Assembly (NCBI GenBank): GCA_963585895.1
Contig: OY757939.1
Span: forward strand, 53,907,366 to 53,971,365
DNA: 64,000 bases
DNA from: Sepioteuthis lessoniana
Taxonomy: Eukaryota > Mollusca > Cephalopoda > Myopsida > Loliginidae
Direction of reading: 5' to 3'
The notes under the pieces: generated by a model
The model's database searches: none
The model's input: the letters and a program-made list of their open reading frames with translations, nothing else
What the model was told of the DNA's origin: nothing
Part shown: piece after piece, positions 43,503 to 55,400 of the stretch
Position numbering within the stretch: position 1 is the stretch's first letter
Layout: every line of letters starts with the position of its first letter
Translations under genes and position numbers: made by a program

Positions 43503-43742
43503 ATCAGACATGTAGGACACTACTGGAGAAGCAAGGACGAACTCATCAGTGATGTACTCCTATGGACCCCCGCGTATGGCCAAGCAAAAGCAGGACGACC
43601 AGCTCGAACATACATACAGCAGCTATGTGAGGATACGGGATGTAGCCCTGAAGACCTGCCAGAAGCGATGAATGATAGGGAGAAATGGCGAGAGAGGGTC
43701 AGGGATATCCGTGCTAGCGGCACGACATGATGATGATGATGA
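43503..43742 (+). pseudogene. RTE-like LINE 3' terminal fragment
   Basis: Plus-strand C-terminal domain from the TRHAGH(Y)WRS block through KWRERVRDIRASGTT to an (ATG)n tail at 43727-43742. It sits in the lectin intron about 150 bp before the second lectin exon. Confidence 0.85.
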
Positions 43743-43744
43743 TT

Positions 43745-43750
43745 AGAGAG

Positions 43751-43799
<49 letters not shown>
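43745..43799 (+). repeat. (GA)n microsatellite
   Basis: About 27 GA repeats directly after the RTE (ATG)n tail, 90 bp upstream of the lectin acceptor site. Confidence 0.95.
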
Positions 43800-43802
<3 letters not shown>

Positions 43803-43890
43803 GGATTTAGCATTAAATAGTTATCAAGGGTTGATGTGCCTTTTAACCAAATAACCTAGCTTGATCATTTTTTTACCCTTCTGTTTTCAG

Positions 43891-44030
43891 CTATGGATAA
43901 TTAAGGAGCTGGCTAAAGTCCAAGCGACGGACCCACTTCGGACAAGTGAATGGTGGTTAGGACTTAATGACCGAAAACAAAGGATGAAGTGGGTATGGGC
44001 TGACGGTAGCCCAGTGGATAACACTGCCAT
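43891..44030 (+). CDS. C-type lectin-like domain, second exon
   Basis: Continuation of the CTLD gene begun at 35866. The acceptor is CTGTTTTCAG before 43891 and the donor is a consensus GTAAGT at 44031. The exon starts in phase 0, matching the phase-0 end of the previous exon, and ends in phase 2 (140 bp). It encodes LWIIKELAKV..., then EWWLGLNDRKQRMKWVWADG and SPVDNTAM. This is the WIGL-type core of the CTLD followed by W-x-W-x-D-G-S-P-V. Together the two exons give about 99 residues of a fold that usually has 110-130. The long-loop calcium site (EPN/QPD) and the WND plus last two cysteines must lie in a further exon. I found none with the right phase up to 64 kb, so sugar specificity cannot be predicted. 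Purifying selection looks likely because no stops interrupt either exon. Confidence 0.85.
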
Positions 44031-44309
44031 GTAAGTATAATCTCTTTCACTTTATCACGTCATGCAAAAACTCTTTCCATTTGTCCTTGTCAATGGCACT
44101 TTTCTTATCGTATCAGATCACTTATGAGACTATGTTTTACGAGGGTACGGCAGTGAGCTCAATGCTGTTTCTGTGAGTGCGAGAACTGGGACTCGGCTGG
44201 CGGCCACATTTGAAAACAACTTAGGGATTTGGCGTCACTTTTTGGTCAGTCAGTAGCGGTACTGAATCGTGAAAAAAATTAAAACATTTTACGAAATGAT
44301 TCAATAGAA

Positions 44310-44510
44310 ATGTCGTCCTGTCTGTTGAGCTTAGAATGCACCGACTGCATTTTCTGCAGAGGAGTAACACTACCCTCACCAACCCAGCCTAAAAAAAGTC
44401 GTTGTTGTGAGTATGTCACTTAACGGCATCTGATAGTATTGAACCAGTTCTGAATATCTGGAGTATGTAATGACTGACCTCTTTTCAAGCCTGGAGCTCT
44501 ATGTTTGATT
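44310..44510 (+). repeat. Module X, diverged
   Basis: gtcctgtctgttgagcttag, gcaccgactgcat, gcagaggagtaac and a ctggagctc remnant. 44520-44870 is unassigned. Confidence 0.45.
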
Positions 44511-44879
44511 TGTCCCTATTTTGAATCGTCAGAAAAAATATTTTACGAGTATTATTATTGATTTTATTTTCTTTGTTTAATTAGTCTCTGACCCGGCCAA
44601 TAATTGACTTTTTTCTCTAATATTTTGAAATATTAAATTATACCATTGAAAACAAGAGTTAAATTTACGGTTATTCTGATGCGTTATTTTAAACTAGGCC
44701 TCAAGGCTGCTGAAGCTGCTTACATAAATTGGTGAGTGAAAGGAAATTAAAGAGTATCTAAACGTACTCTACTACATTAGTTTAAGCGAAGTAAGGGGGG
44801 GTGAATTTTATCTTGAAATAAACATCAGTTGTCAATTGTGATATTTTAAAACCCAACGTAAACATGAACTAATTGCAAG

Positions 44880-45080
44880 CAATCGAAAAATTTTACAGGA
44901 GCTAAGATCATCGAAAGATACAATATGTCGAGAATTACATAAACTTTGAAAACATTCAGAAGAGCTTGGTTCTTAGAAAGATACAATATATAGAGCATTA
45001 GGTAAGCTTCGAAAACATTCAGAAGAACAATGTTCTTTGAAAGATACCATATGTAAAGCGTTACCTAAGCTTAAAATATA
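44880..45080 (+). repeat. ~64-bp tandem repeat, 3 units
   Basis: gaaaacattcagaaga, tcttagaaagatacaatata and gagcattaggtaagctt. 45081-45680 beyond it is unassigned, with poly-A and (GA)n runs. Confidence 0.7.
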
Positions 45081-45684
45081 TTAAGGAACTCAAAAGAAGT
45101 TCCCCACAAACTTTCAGTTCATTAAAAGAAGAAAAGTATGTTTGATACACCCAAATGTTTTGGAAATGGTATGGTGAAAATTAAAACTCTGAAATGTAGC
45201 ATAATTGAATTGTTTTGCTTTTTGTTTGAGGAAAATCTCGCTTGGGTTTCAGCTGCAACTGGAGAGAATGGTCTTCCTACCCACATACTCTCAAAGAGAG
45301 AGAGAGAGGGAGAGAGTCTGTGTCGTATTTTTCAACTGCTGGGGTGCAAAATAAATATTCTTGAGAGAACTGCTCGAATTTGTTTTTCTTTTGTTTTTCT
45401 ATTTTATTTTATGTCCGATACGAAAAAAAAAAAACGATAAAAAAAGTAAGAAAAACAATAACAAAAAAAAAAAAAAAGTGTCCAGAATTCGAACATTTGT
45501 TTTTTCAAAGTTCTTCTTGAGAGATTCTTTCAATTAGTTTATAAATAGAATATAGGGTATTTGTTTTTGACAGTCAGGGAAATAAGTCTGAAAAAAAAAA
45601 CTGTTGCTGAAATCTTCAAGAATAACAAAATGGAAACGTTTGTTTTCCAGGATATATATGCAAATGAGAAAGAAAATTAGGTTT

Positions 45685-45850
45685 GGTATGGTGTCTTTGT
45701 TTAATGGCATATCAACCTTTGTGGATTATTTAATGCCAAAGCTATCAATATAGAAAAACAACAGTGATACTATTTAACTCATAGCTTTCCCAAGTGTATT
45801 TGTCCGAAAGTGAACCTAATAGCGCGACTGGCGTTTGAACTAGCTTACAT
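45685..45850 (-). mobile_element. SINE family 2, joined to a family 1 copy
   Basis: Tail and central block of family 2 (tggtgtctttgtttaatggc ... gcgcgactggcgtttgaact), ending where the plus-strand family 1 copy begins. Confidence 0.75.
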
Positions 45851-45855
45851 CGAGG

Positions 45856-46100
45856 TCGCTCGTGGAGTTATGGATACCGTCGTTGGAAATGGATATGGCG
45901 ATCCAAGTTCAAATTCTAGACAAGGCTGTATTTCACATAGCGCTACTATCCTCGGGAAAGGGTTGAACCCAAGTATTCTCCTTCTAGCTATGGTTAAAAT
46001 ATTAGGGCAGACTGGGCTCTTTAGCCTTGGTATGGCAACCGGTCCATGAAAAGAAAAATTCTAAATTCTGAATTGTTGAACTCCACTTAAAAAATGACAT
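45856..46100 (+). mobile_element. SINE family 1, joined to a family 2 copy
   Basis: Plus-strand family 1 (gctcgtggagttatggatac onward) directly abuts a minus-strand family 2 copy ending near 45850. Confidence 0.7.
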
Positions 46101-46103
46101 TCA

Positions 46104-46392
46104 TATTTACCAACCCCCCCGCTCGAGCAGGATATGACACAAGGTCAATTTTTATGCAGAGTTTAACGGGTTTGAATTCAGAGTTTTCCTTCTCCTAGAC
46201 TAGTTGCTTCACCAAGGCTGAAGAACCTAGACTGCCCTACTATTTACCCATAGCTGGAGGGAAAATAATTGGATCCATACCTTTCCCAAGGGTATTAGTG
46301 CTATGTGAAATGCAACCAGTCACGTCCAGGATTTGAACTCGTGTCGCTGTGTCCATTTCCTACGACGATAACCATTACACCACGGCCACCTC
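46104..46392 (-). mobile_element. SINE family 1
   Basis: Complete minus-strand copy with well-kept A and B boxes. Confidence 0.85.
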
Positions 46393-46626
46393 CTTAACAG
46401 GTTTGAATTCAGAGTTTTCCTTCTCCTAGACTAGTTGCCTCATCAAAGCTAAAGAACTTAGTCTGCCCTACTATTTACCTATAGCTGGAGGGAGAATAAT
46501 CGGATTCATACCTTTCCCAAGGGTATTAGTGCTATGTGAAATGCAATCAGTCCCGTCCAGGATTTGAACTCGTGTCGCTGTGTCCATTTCCTACGACGAT
46601 AACCATTACACCACGGGTACCTCCAG
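46393..46626 (-). mobile_element. SINE family 1, tail-truncated
   Basis: Second copy directly behind the previous one, lacking the terminal ~50 bp. The tandem pair could reflect unequal exchange. 46627-46980 holds no recognised feature apart from a 69-codon open frame of unknown nature. Confidence 0.8.
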
Positions 46627-46979
46627 AAAAAAAAGGACATTGAGTCACATCCTGTTCGTGCGGAGGAGTTAATAAATACATACTTCGGGACTGCAGTCCA
46701 ACGCGATAATCATAACGCTATATTAGCCATTACGCTCCCCAGACATAGCTAGTAATGATTGGATTTATCCAAGTTCCACAAAATCAAATCAAGATTCATG
46801 TGTGGCCGTCATTAAAAAATGCTTGGTCCCCACGACATTACCCTTTAGGAGGGCCTCAAACTCAGCTCTGCCATGCAGGCAACTGCATGAGAAGAAACCC
46901 TCTCCGGAACCAGGTGACTAACCTAAGACCATCCACCTGGTGCAAACAACGGGTGAATCCTTGAATGCCAGGTTAATAT

Positions 46980-47285
46980 ACAGAGTTAGTAATGATATAA
47001 CTACGTCTGTCCATTAATAGATGCTACATTTAGAGCATGAAATGTATTTGCAACTGGAACAACTATTATTGGACAGAGTTAGCTATAGTATAACTACCTC
47101 TGTCCCATAATAGTTGTTACATTTACTGTATGAGATTTATATGCAAATGTAGCAATTATTAAAGGACAGAGTTAGTAATAATACAACTACCTCTGTGGCA
47201 TATTTCTAACAGTCTGTGAATGAACTATATATGTAAATGTCACTATTATTATGAGACATCGGCAGTATTTTAACTCTCATGTTTA
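46980..47285 (+). repeat. ~95-bp tandem repeat, 3 units
   Basis: ggacagagttagtaatgata, taactacctctgtcccataa and tgtaaatgt(a/c)actattat recur; distantly like the 31.6 kb repeat (cccataat). Confidence 0.7.
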
Positions 47286-47326
47286 CATATATATATATAT
47301 AGTAAAGTATATATGTATATATAGTA

Positions 47327-47588
47327 AAGTAAGTAAAGTTGTCTCCCTTTAGTCGAGGGTGACTAGAAGGCTTCCTTTTCAATAGCTACTACACTGAGGT
47401 GTAGGGGAGGGTGCTACTCCTTTCCCTGGACTCCACTTTACCCTTGATAGGTACCTTATATTGCTGAGTGTTAAGCAAGGAAGTATCAAGTACCATTTTA
47501 AAGTCATTGGTATGACGCGACATGGGATTGAACCCAGGTCTCCTGGACCATTGGCGAATACTCTACCCACTAAGCCAATGAGCCAATG
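47327..47588 (-). mobile_element. SINE family 3
   Basis: Complete minus-strand copy flanked by (TA)n. Its head end repeats attggct/ctcattggct, a short duplication. Confidence 0.85.
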
Positions 47589-48529
47589 TATATATATATA
47601 TATATATATATGTTAACTGCATGTCAACAAAAACAGCATATCACATCGAAAAAGTTCTGTGAGTAATACATTTTTAATGTTTTTTTTTTTTAGTATAGTG
47701 CAATTTCCTGTTCAATTTGCAACTGAATGAATTTCGTGAGGTTTGCATTCACGCTAAACATAATTTTCTAATAATCCAAATAATTGATATCACGAAAATA
47801 ATTGAAATGCTAATTAGAACCCTTCACATTTTTTTTTTTTTAGAGAAATATTGACATCATCATGGACCTTGGTTCCCGTGTTAACCAAAAGGGTTCACAA
47901 GTAATTTAGAATTTATTTAGCTCATAGATACTGTTGGGTATTACCCGCCTTTTTCCACACAATGAACTAAGCCATCTGCCAAATAAAGCTGTAGCTACTA
48001 ATACCAGGGCAGACTAGAAGGTGAAGAGCAGCTTCTTATAGGAATAGTATTAGAGCGTTGGAGACTGGAGATCGCACTAGATCACCTTACTTGCTACCGT
48101 AATAATGGAAGCCAATACTATCGTTGGACTATATCTTTATTCTGCATTCACTAATCCTATGTTCTTGTCTACTAACAGTCTCTCTATTGTATATACTTTT
48201 TCCTGAGAATATATCTCTATTTCCTCTCATATCGTGGTTTGTCCTTTATTTAATATTACAAGCGTTCACTAACCAGAACGCAACAGATACATACACCCAT
48301 TTTTGTTTGTCTACTTGTATATTTGATCATCTTATTGGTTGCTTTTTATAACAACTTATTCGAATCACCTATCTTTGTCGGAAATTAAGTGATATAGATT
48401 GGAAATTTCTGAAAGAAAATGTTTTGATTATTATGCTTTGTTTTCTTTCAGACAAGTTCTCGTATTTTTCTTGTCCTTTATTGCTGCCCTTTAGTTGCTA
48501 GGTTCTCTGACCTTCTTCATAAGTCAATC

Positions 48530-49055
48530 TGTAATATAATGGCCGAGGGATTTCGTTTTATATATCTTGCCTTTGGGTTTAGTTAGGCTGAGAACCTTTC
48601 GGTTCAGCACATGGATTAGTTAGGTGCAAACTTGAGCGCAGAGGATGTGTCGTTCACATATATCAAAATAAAAATCCCAGACACAAAATGTGACGGCGGG
48701 ATGTGAATGAAGTTATGCACCGGAAGCGTGCGCGGAGGATTTTGGAGGATTTGAAAAAGTCAGTAGTTGAGAACTTGACTCCGAACAGGAAGGGTCGACT
48801 TTCGGGGATCGCTGAGGCCAAACGAATTTGTGCGCCACGGGTGCCGCACGTGATGGGAGGGGGGCAGATGGAAAAGTCATCATTGAAAGATTGTGCATCT
48901 CTCTTCCTTATGTCGAAACCTTTAACTCAAAAGTTTCATACCTGAACTAAGAAGTCGTTACGTGTTTTTCGGGTTTCGGGTTTCCTATGTTCTATGTATA
49001 TATGTTATGAACATTCTATGTACGTTACCCATATCTGTAACATGGCTATGTTACA
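48530..49055 (+). mobile_element. Solo LTR, family A (copy A)
   Basis: Homologous to 28263-28817 throughout. It starts TGTAATATAATGG and ends ATGTTACA. Flanking 4-mers are aatc and aata, one mismatch. The CRE site is degraded (tgaagtta), and the polyadenylation signal is lost by a small deletion. Confidence 0.7.
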
Positions 49056-49129
49056 AATATTCTTCTAAAATCTTCAAACACTATTTAATATCGTTTGGTT
49101 TGATTGGGTTGGGTTTTATGGCATATCAA

Positions 49130-49995
49130 CACTTTTAAACGAACCTGAGGGTTTTTTTGCACACAGTTAAATGGTCTCAACCATTGCTTTATAACACTAA
49201 CAATTTAATTTAGGCACTCGGTTAACGAGTTTCAAGTATTGCTATTTAACACTAATAATTCTATATCTATGGGTTAAATAGAACTAACAGCATACTTATG
49301 CTAAACTGAATTGTTTGAATAAACTGAATAGCTTGAAATAGAAATGTTTTGACAATTAAACCGTACTTACATTTAAACTGCATGCTTATGCTTAACTGAA
49401 TTATTTGAAATAGAACTGTTTTTCGACATTAAAACTGTATTTAAACTTAACTGAATTGTTACATATAACTGCTTGAATGGTTTAAAATAAGAATGTTTTT
49501 GACAAACTGTGTACTTATGTTAAACTGAATTGTTTTAAATAGAACTGATTATTTACATAAAAATGGATTTGGCGTTAAATAACCTACAAAGATGGATATG
49601 CCATAAAACCCAACAAACCAACCAACTAATCATTCTATTCAACATTATTCATTCGTTAACACAAAGTTAAATCGTTCCAAGTATTCCTGTGGTCAAACAG
49701 TTCTGTTTCTAACAATTCAATTTAGCATTAGTCATTTGTTTGCACTCAGTGTAAACATTACACAGTTCTATTTGACCCATAGATAGAACCCTATCAGGTG
49801 CTACCACTCCGGGTCAGAGTAGATCTTGGAGCACTGGCAATGAAGGGGTACTCCATATTCCCCAAAGCTCCAGCATTACAGAAACCTCACCATCAGATTG
49901 TTTAATGTCATATTTAGGAAACTCGTTAGGAAGGGGTAGTCCTACCCCACTATAGAGAAGCAGTCGGTGTATTTAACAGCCCCAGTCGACTGGGC
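49130..49995 (-). repeat. Module X with long Y array
   Basis: Y units 49130-49760 including a sub-repeat of ttatgcttaactgaattatt; X 49761-49995. Confidence 0.75.
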
Positions 49996-50263
49996 TGGAT
50001 TTCATTTCGGCTTATAAGTATAAAATACTAAATATCATGACTCTGAAATACTAATTAGAATCCTCCATTCGTTCCTAAATAGAAGTACCAATATCATGTG
50101 TTGTATTCTCGGCTCTCCTTTTCTTGGGACGGGGGTGGACTCTTATGGCCGGGCCATATCCTTTCTTTCCTTTACTTGCTTCTCCGACGGCCTCCAACTA
50201 GAATAAGTTTAGCCTCTTTTGAGTACACACTTCTTTTATTTCTTTTTAGCTACGACGTCTTCG

Positions 50264-50807
50264 TGTAATATAATGGCCGAGGGATTTCGTTTTATGCCTT
50301 TGGGTTTAGTTAGGCTGAGAACCTTTCGGCTCAGTGCGTGGGTTACTTAGGTGCAACATTAACGCAGGTGTTCATGCGCACGGGTGGAGCGGACGTGTCA
50401 CTCAGAGATGTCACAATAGCCCAGATGGAAAACGGGGCTAGAGAGTGCGGGTGACGTCACACACCGGAAGCGCGGAGGATTTGGGGGATTTTGAAAAAGT
50501 CAGTAGTAGAATTGAGACCTGCCTCGGAAGAAGACGGTTGACTTTTGGTTGCTCGCCGAAGCCAGGCCAGTGGCCTTGTGGCGGGTGCCACACGTGTTGG
50601 AGGGGCAGATGGAAAAGCCAGAATAGATAGAATGTGTATCTCTCTCCTTATGTCGAAGAACCTATAAACTCAAAGGTAATAAAAAGTTTCCTACCTGAAC
50701 TAAGAAGTCGTAAGTGTTTTTCGTGTTTCGGGATTCCTATGTTCTATTTATATATGTTACGAACATTCTATGTACGTTTCGCATATCCGTATCATGGGTA
50801 TGGTACA
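50264..50807 (+). mobile_element. Solo LTR, family A (copy B)
   Basis: Starts TGTAATATAATGG, ends TGGTACA, flanked by TTCG on both sides (50260-50263, 50808-50811). CRE TGACGTCA at 50452-50459; AATAAA at 50678-50683. 544 bp, closest in sequence to copy A. Confidence 0.75.
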
Positions 50808-51328
50808 TTCGTTTTCTGACATATAATCCGATCATATTCTGGGAGTTGGTCCATGGATGGAAAAATATGCACTTACCATCTTCAACTCCTCGAATGATTG
50901 AATTTTAAACTATTTTTTCTAAATTCTTAAAATGTGTCGTCACATTTTTGAGATTATCTAATCCAAGCTATATGTTTTTGAGTACAATTTCTTATTCACC
51001 TTTTCAAATCCTATACTACATCCCTACATCAATTCCATTATCTAAAATAAATAAAAATACAGCATATTAAGATTTTTTTTTCAGAATAATACTCTTAAAA
51101 TAGAGAATAAAGCAATTTACACTTATAATTTTGTGGGGTCTGTGTCCACGCTGAGAGTCATTTTTGTTAATCATCCAAATAATGAAGATAACTATAAATT
51201 GCTAATTAGAATTCTTCCCACTTTTCAAAATAGAAGCATAAATAACATTATTGACAGGTATCAACTTAGAAATGCTAATTAGAATCCTTTACTCCTTCCT
51301 AAATAGAAGCGACTATATCATCATGATT

Positions 51329-52027
51329 GTTCAAGATTGCTCGCAGCATTCTTGTGTAATTGCCGTCTAGCTTCTTCTCCAGCCGTTTTGTTAGCGTCCA
51401 AGTAGTACATCCATATAGCAGTATCGATGCGACCGCTACCTGGAAGAAATTGCATTTCATTTTATCGGTTAGGTCTGATTTCCATATAATCGATAGCCTA
51501 TTGATAGCTGTCCATGCTTTCGTTAACTTCGTATCGATGTCCTTTTCGGCTGATGCAACGCTCCTTCCTAGGTAAGTGAATTTGTCTACTAGTTTAAGAG
51601 GGGTTCCGTCTAGATTGGAGATGTCACCCGTTTGATTATAGCACATATATTCCGTTTTATGTGCATTGACATAGGGGCCTATGCCTGCGGCTGCTCGTTC
51701 CAACAAGTCCTGGCAACAGCACCCCACGAGACACCAACTGTACAGCCACCTGCCTCCTATCACGAAAGCTATTCAAGTTAGACGAACCAGACATGAAGGA
51801 CACTGCTGGAGAAGCAGGGACGAACCCATAAGTGATGTACTCTCATGGACCCCCACACATGGCCGTGCAAAAGCAGGACGACCAGCACGAACATACATTC
51901 AGCAGCTATGTGAGGATACAGGATGTAGTCCAGAAGACCTGCCTGAGGCGATGAACGATAGGTAAAAGTGGCGAGAGAGGGTCAGGGATATCCGTGCTAC
52001 CAGTACGACATGATGATGATGCTGATG
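51329..52027. pseudogene. RTE-like LINE copy split by internal inversion
   Basis: Two abutting pieces of one LINE copy in opposite orientation. 51329-51700 is minus strand and encodes RAAAGIGPYVNAHKTEYMC through RMLRAILN. 51701-52027 is plus strand and encodes NKSWQQHPTRHQ through the C-terminus and (ATG)n tail. In element coordinates the pieces are directly contiguous at the AILN/NKSW codons. The whole is flanked by atatcatcat at 51315-51324 and 52028-52037. This is a 5' inversion from twin priming rather than two independent insertions. Confidence 0.85.
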
Positions 52028-52046
52028 ATATCATCATAGACTGGGC

Positions 52047-52278
52047 AATTCAAATCAGAATCCGATGAAATTCAAATCAGAATCCTATGAAATTCAAATC
52101 AGAATCCTATGAAATTCAAATCAGAATCCGATGAAATTCAAATCAGAATCCTATGAAATTCAAAATCAGAATCCTATGAAATTCAAATCAGAATCCTATG
52201 AAATTCAAATCAGAATCCTATGAAATTCAAAATCAGAATACTATGAAATTCAAATCAGAATCCTATGAAATTCAAATC
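52047..52278 (+). repeat. 22-bp minisatellite, about 10 units
   Basis: Unit gaaattcaaatcagaatcctat with few variants; lies between the inverted RTE copy and the 47-bp satellite and appears to grow out of the caatt/aatcagaatcc part of the local 75-bp repeat. Confidence 0.9.
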
Positions 52279-52499
52279 CTCCACTCCTTAAATAGAAGCA
52301 TTGATATCATTATGGGCAGTTGTTAATTTTGAAATTCTAATTAGAATGTTTCACTCCTTTCTAAATAGAAACAAGAATGGACAGGTGAATACAATGAATT
52401 GCTACCTTCAGAAGAAGAATCATTATCATTATGAACAACAATTACAACGGAAAAAACAAGTGTTCACGAGTTATCAAGTTTTAATACACTAATTTAATG

Positions 52500-55400
52500 A
52501 ATTGTATTTTTAACTTTTTTTCTTGTTTGTACTTCCCTATTCATTTTTTTTCTTTGTATTTCCCTTTCCTTTTCTTTCTTCTTTTCTTGTTTATACTTCC
52601 CTATTTTATTTTTGTACTTCACAATCCTTTTCTTGTTAGTATTTCCCTATTTTTTCTTTGTACTTCCCAATTTTTCTTGTTTGTACTTCCCTATTTTTTC
52701 TCAGTACTTCACTATTCTTTTCTTGTTTGAAATTCCCTATTTTTTCTTTGCACTTCACTATTCTTTTCTTGTTTGTACTTCCCTATTTTATTCTTTGTAC
52801 TTCACTATTCTTTTCTTGTTTGTACTTCCCTATCTTTTTCTCTGTACTTCACTATTCTTTTCTTGTTTGTACTTAACTCTTTTTTTCTTTGTACTTCACT
52901 ATTATTTTCTTGTTTGTATTTAAATCTTTTTTTCTTTGTACTTCACTATTCTTTTCTTGTTTGTACTTAACTCTTTTTTTCTTTGTACTTCACTATTCTT
53001 TTCTTGTTTGTACTTAACTCTTTTTTTCTTTGTACTTCACTATTCTTTTCTTGTTTGTACTTCCCTATCTTTTTCTCTGTACTTCACTATTCTTTTCTTG
53101 TTTGTACTTCACTATTTTTTCTTTGTACTTCACTATTCTTTTCTTGTTTGTACTTAACTCTTTTTTTCTTTGTACTTCACTATTCTTTTCTTGTTTGTAC
53201 TTCACTATTTTTTCTTTGTACTTGACTATTCTTTTCTTGTTTGTACTTCCCTATTTTTTTCTTTGTACTTCACTTTTCTTTTCTTGTTTGTACTTCCCTA
53301 TTTTTTTCTTTGTACTTCACTATTCTTTTCTTGTTCGTACTTCCCTATTTTATTCTTTGTACTTCACTATTCTTTTCTTGTTTGTACTTAACTCTTTTTT
53401 TCTTTGTACTTCACTATTATTTTCTTGTTTGTACTTCACTAATTTTTTCTTTGTACTTCACTATTCTTTTCTTGTTTGTACTTCCCTATTTTTTTCTTTG
53501 CACATCACTATTCTTTTCTTGTTTGTACTTCCCTATTTTTTTCTTTGTACTTCACTATTCCTTTCTTGTTTGCACTTAACTATTTCTTTCTTTGTACTTC
53601 ACTATTCTTTTCTTGTTTGTACTTCCCTTTTTTTTCTCTGTACTTCACTATTCTTTTCTTGTTTGTACTACACTAATTTTTTCTTTGTACTTCACTATTC
53701 TTTTCTTGTTTGTACTTCCCTATTTTTTTCTTTGCACATCACTATTCTTTTCTTGTTTGTACTTCCCTATTTTTTTCTTTGCACATCACTATTCTTTTCT
53801 TGTTTGTACTTCCCTATTTTTTTCTTTGCACATCACTATTCTTTTCTTGTTTGTACTTCCCTATTTTTTTCTTTGTACTTCACTATTTTTTCTTTGTACT
53901 TGACTATTCTTTTCTTGTTTGTACTTCCCTATTTTTTTCTTTGTACTTCACTTTTTTTTTTCTTGTTCGTACTTCCCAATTTTATTCTTTGTACTTCACT
54001 ATTCTTTTCTTGTTTGTACTTCCCTTTTTTTTCTCTGTACTTCACTATTATTTTCTTGTTTGTACTTCACTAATTTTTTCTTTGTAAACCACTATTCTTT
54101 TCTTGTTTGTACTTCCCTATTTTTTTCTTTGCACATCACTATTCTTTTCTTGTTTGTACTTCCCTATTTTTTTCTTTGCACTTCACTATTCTTTTCTTGT
54201 TTGTACTTCCCTATTTTTTTCTTTGTACATCACTATTCTTTTCTTGTTTGTACTTCCCTATTTTTTTCTTTGTACTTCACTATTCCTTTCTTGTTTGCAC
54301 TTAACTATTTTTTTCTTTGTACTTCGGTATTCTTTTCTTGCTTGTACTTCACTATTTTTTTCTTTCTACTTCATTATTCTTTTCTTGTTTGTACTTCACT
54401 TTTTTTCTTTTCATTATTCTTTCCTTTTTTGTACTTCCCTATATTTTTCTCTGTACTTCACTATTCTTTTCTTGTTTTTACTTCACTATTTTTTCTTTGT
54501 ACTTCACGATTTTTTTCTTGTTTGTACTTCACTATTTTTTCTTTGTACTTCCTTATTTTTTCTTTGTACTTCACTATTCTTTTCTGGTTTGTACTTCCCT
54601 ATTTTATTCTTTGTAATTCACTATTCTTTTCTTGTTTGTACTTCACTATTCTTTTCTTGTATGTACTTCCCAATTTTTTTCTTTCTACTTCATTATTCTT
54701 TTCTTGTTTGTACTTCCTTTTTTTCTTTGTACTTCACTATTCTTTTCTTGTTTGTACTTCCCTATTGTTTTCTTTGTACTTCACTATTCTTTTCTTGTTT
54801 GTACTTCCCTATTTTTTTCTTTGTACTTCACTATTCTTTTCTTGTTCGTACTTCCCTATTTTATTCTTTGTACTTCACTATTCCTTTCTTGTTTGTACTT
54901 AACTCTTTTTTCTTTGTACTTCACTATTATTTTCTTGTTTGTACTTAACTCTTTTTTTCTTTGTACTTCACTATTCTTTTCTTGTTTGTACTTCCCTATC
55001 TTTTTCTCAGTACTTCACTATTCTTTTCTTGTTTGTACTTCACTATTTTTTCTTTGTACTTCACTATTCTTTTCTTGTTTGTACTTAACTCTTTTTTTCT
55101 TTGTACTTCACTATTCTTTTCTTGTTTGTACTTCACTATTTTTTCTTTGTACTTCACTATTCTTTTCTTGTTTGTACTTCCCTATCTTTTTCTCTGTACT
55201 CCACTATTATTTTCTTGTTTGTACTTCACTATTTTTTCTTTGTACTTCACTATTCTTTTCTTGTTTGTACTTCCCTATCTTTTTCTCTGTACTCCATTAT
55301 TTTTTCCTTGTTTGTACTTCACTATTTTTTCTTTGTACTTCACTATTTCTTTCTTTGGACTTCACTATTCTTTTCTTGTTTTACTTCCGTATTTTTTTCT

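Larger units (their letters stand above)
36027..43890 (+). other. Intron of the C-type lectin gene (7.9 kb)
   Basis: Inferred from a phase-compatible GT donor at 36027 and AG acceptor at 43890 joining two halves of one CTLD. Almost all of it is repeats: SINE copies, an hAT-like MITE, a diverged 360-bp tandem, a minus-strand LTR copy, plus-strand RTE fragments and several microsatellites. Intervals not assigned elsewhere (about 38900-39400) show only AT-rich sequence. Confidence 0.75.
50000..52400 (+). repeat. Scattered ~75-bp repeat (ctaattagaatcc type)
   Basis: Units with gaaatgctaattagaatcct, ttcctaaatagaag and atatcatta appear at 50010-50100, 51170-51328, 52279-52370, and as outliers at 47760-47870. 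They are separated by the solo LTR, RTE and minisatellite, so an older array has been broken up. Confidence 0.6.

Noticed and set aside
44690-44745. Next lectin exon (AG...GTGAGT)
   Set aside because: A phase-2 continuation from 44030 gives a stop after a few codons and no CTLD residues.
52047-52278. CRISPR array
   Set aside because: Units are contiguous with no unique spacers, and the genome is eukaryotic.
53030-54073. 347-codon and other long frames in the satellite
   Set aside because: Same cause as above; frames interchange wherever T-run length changes by one.
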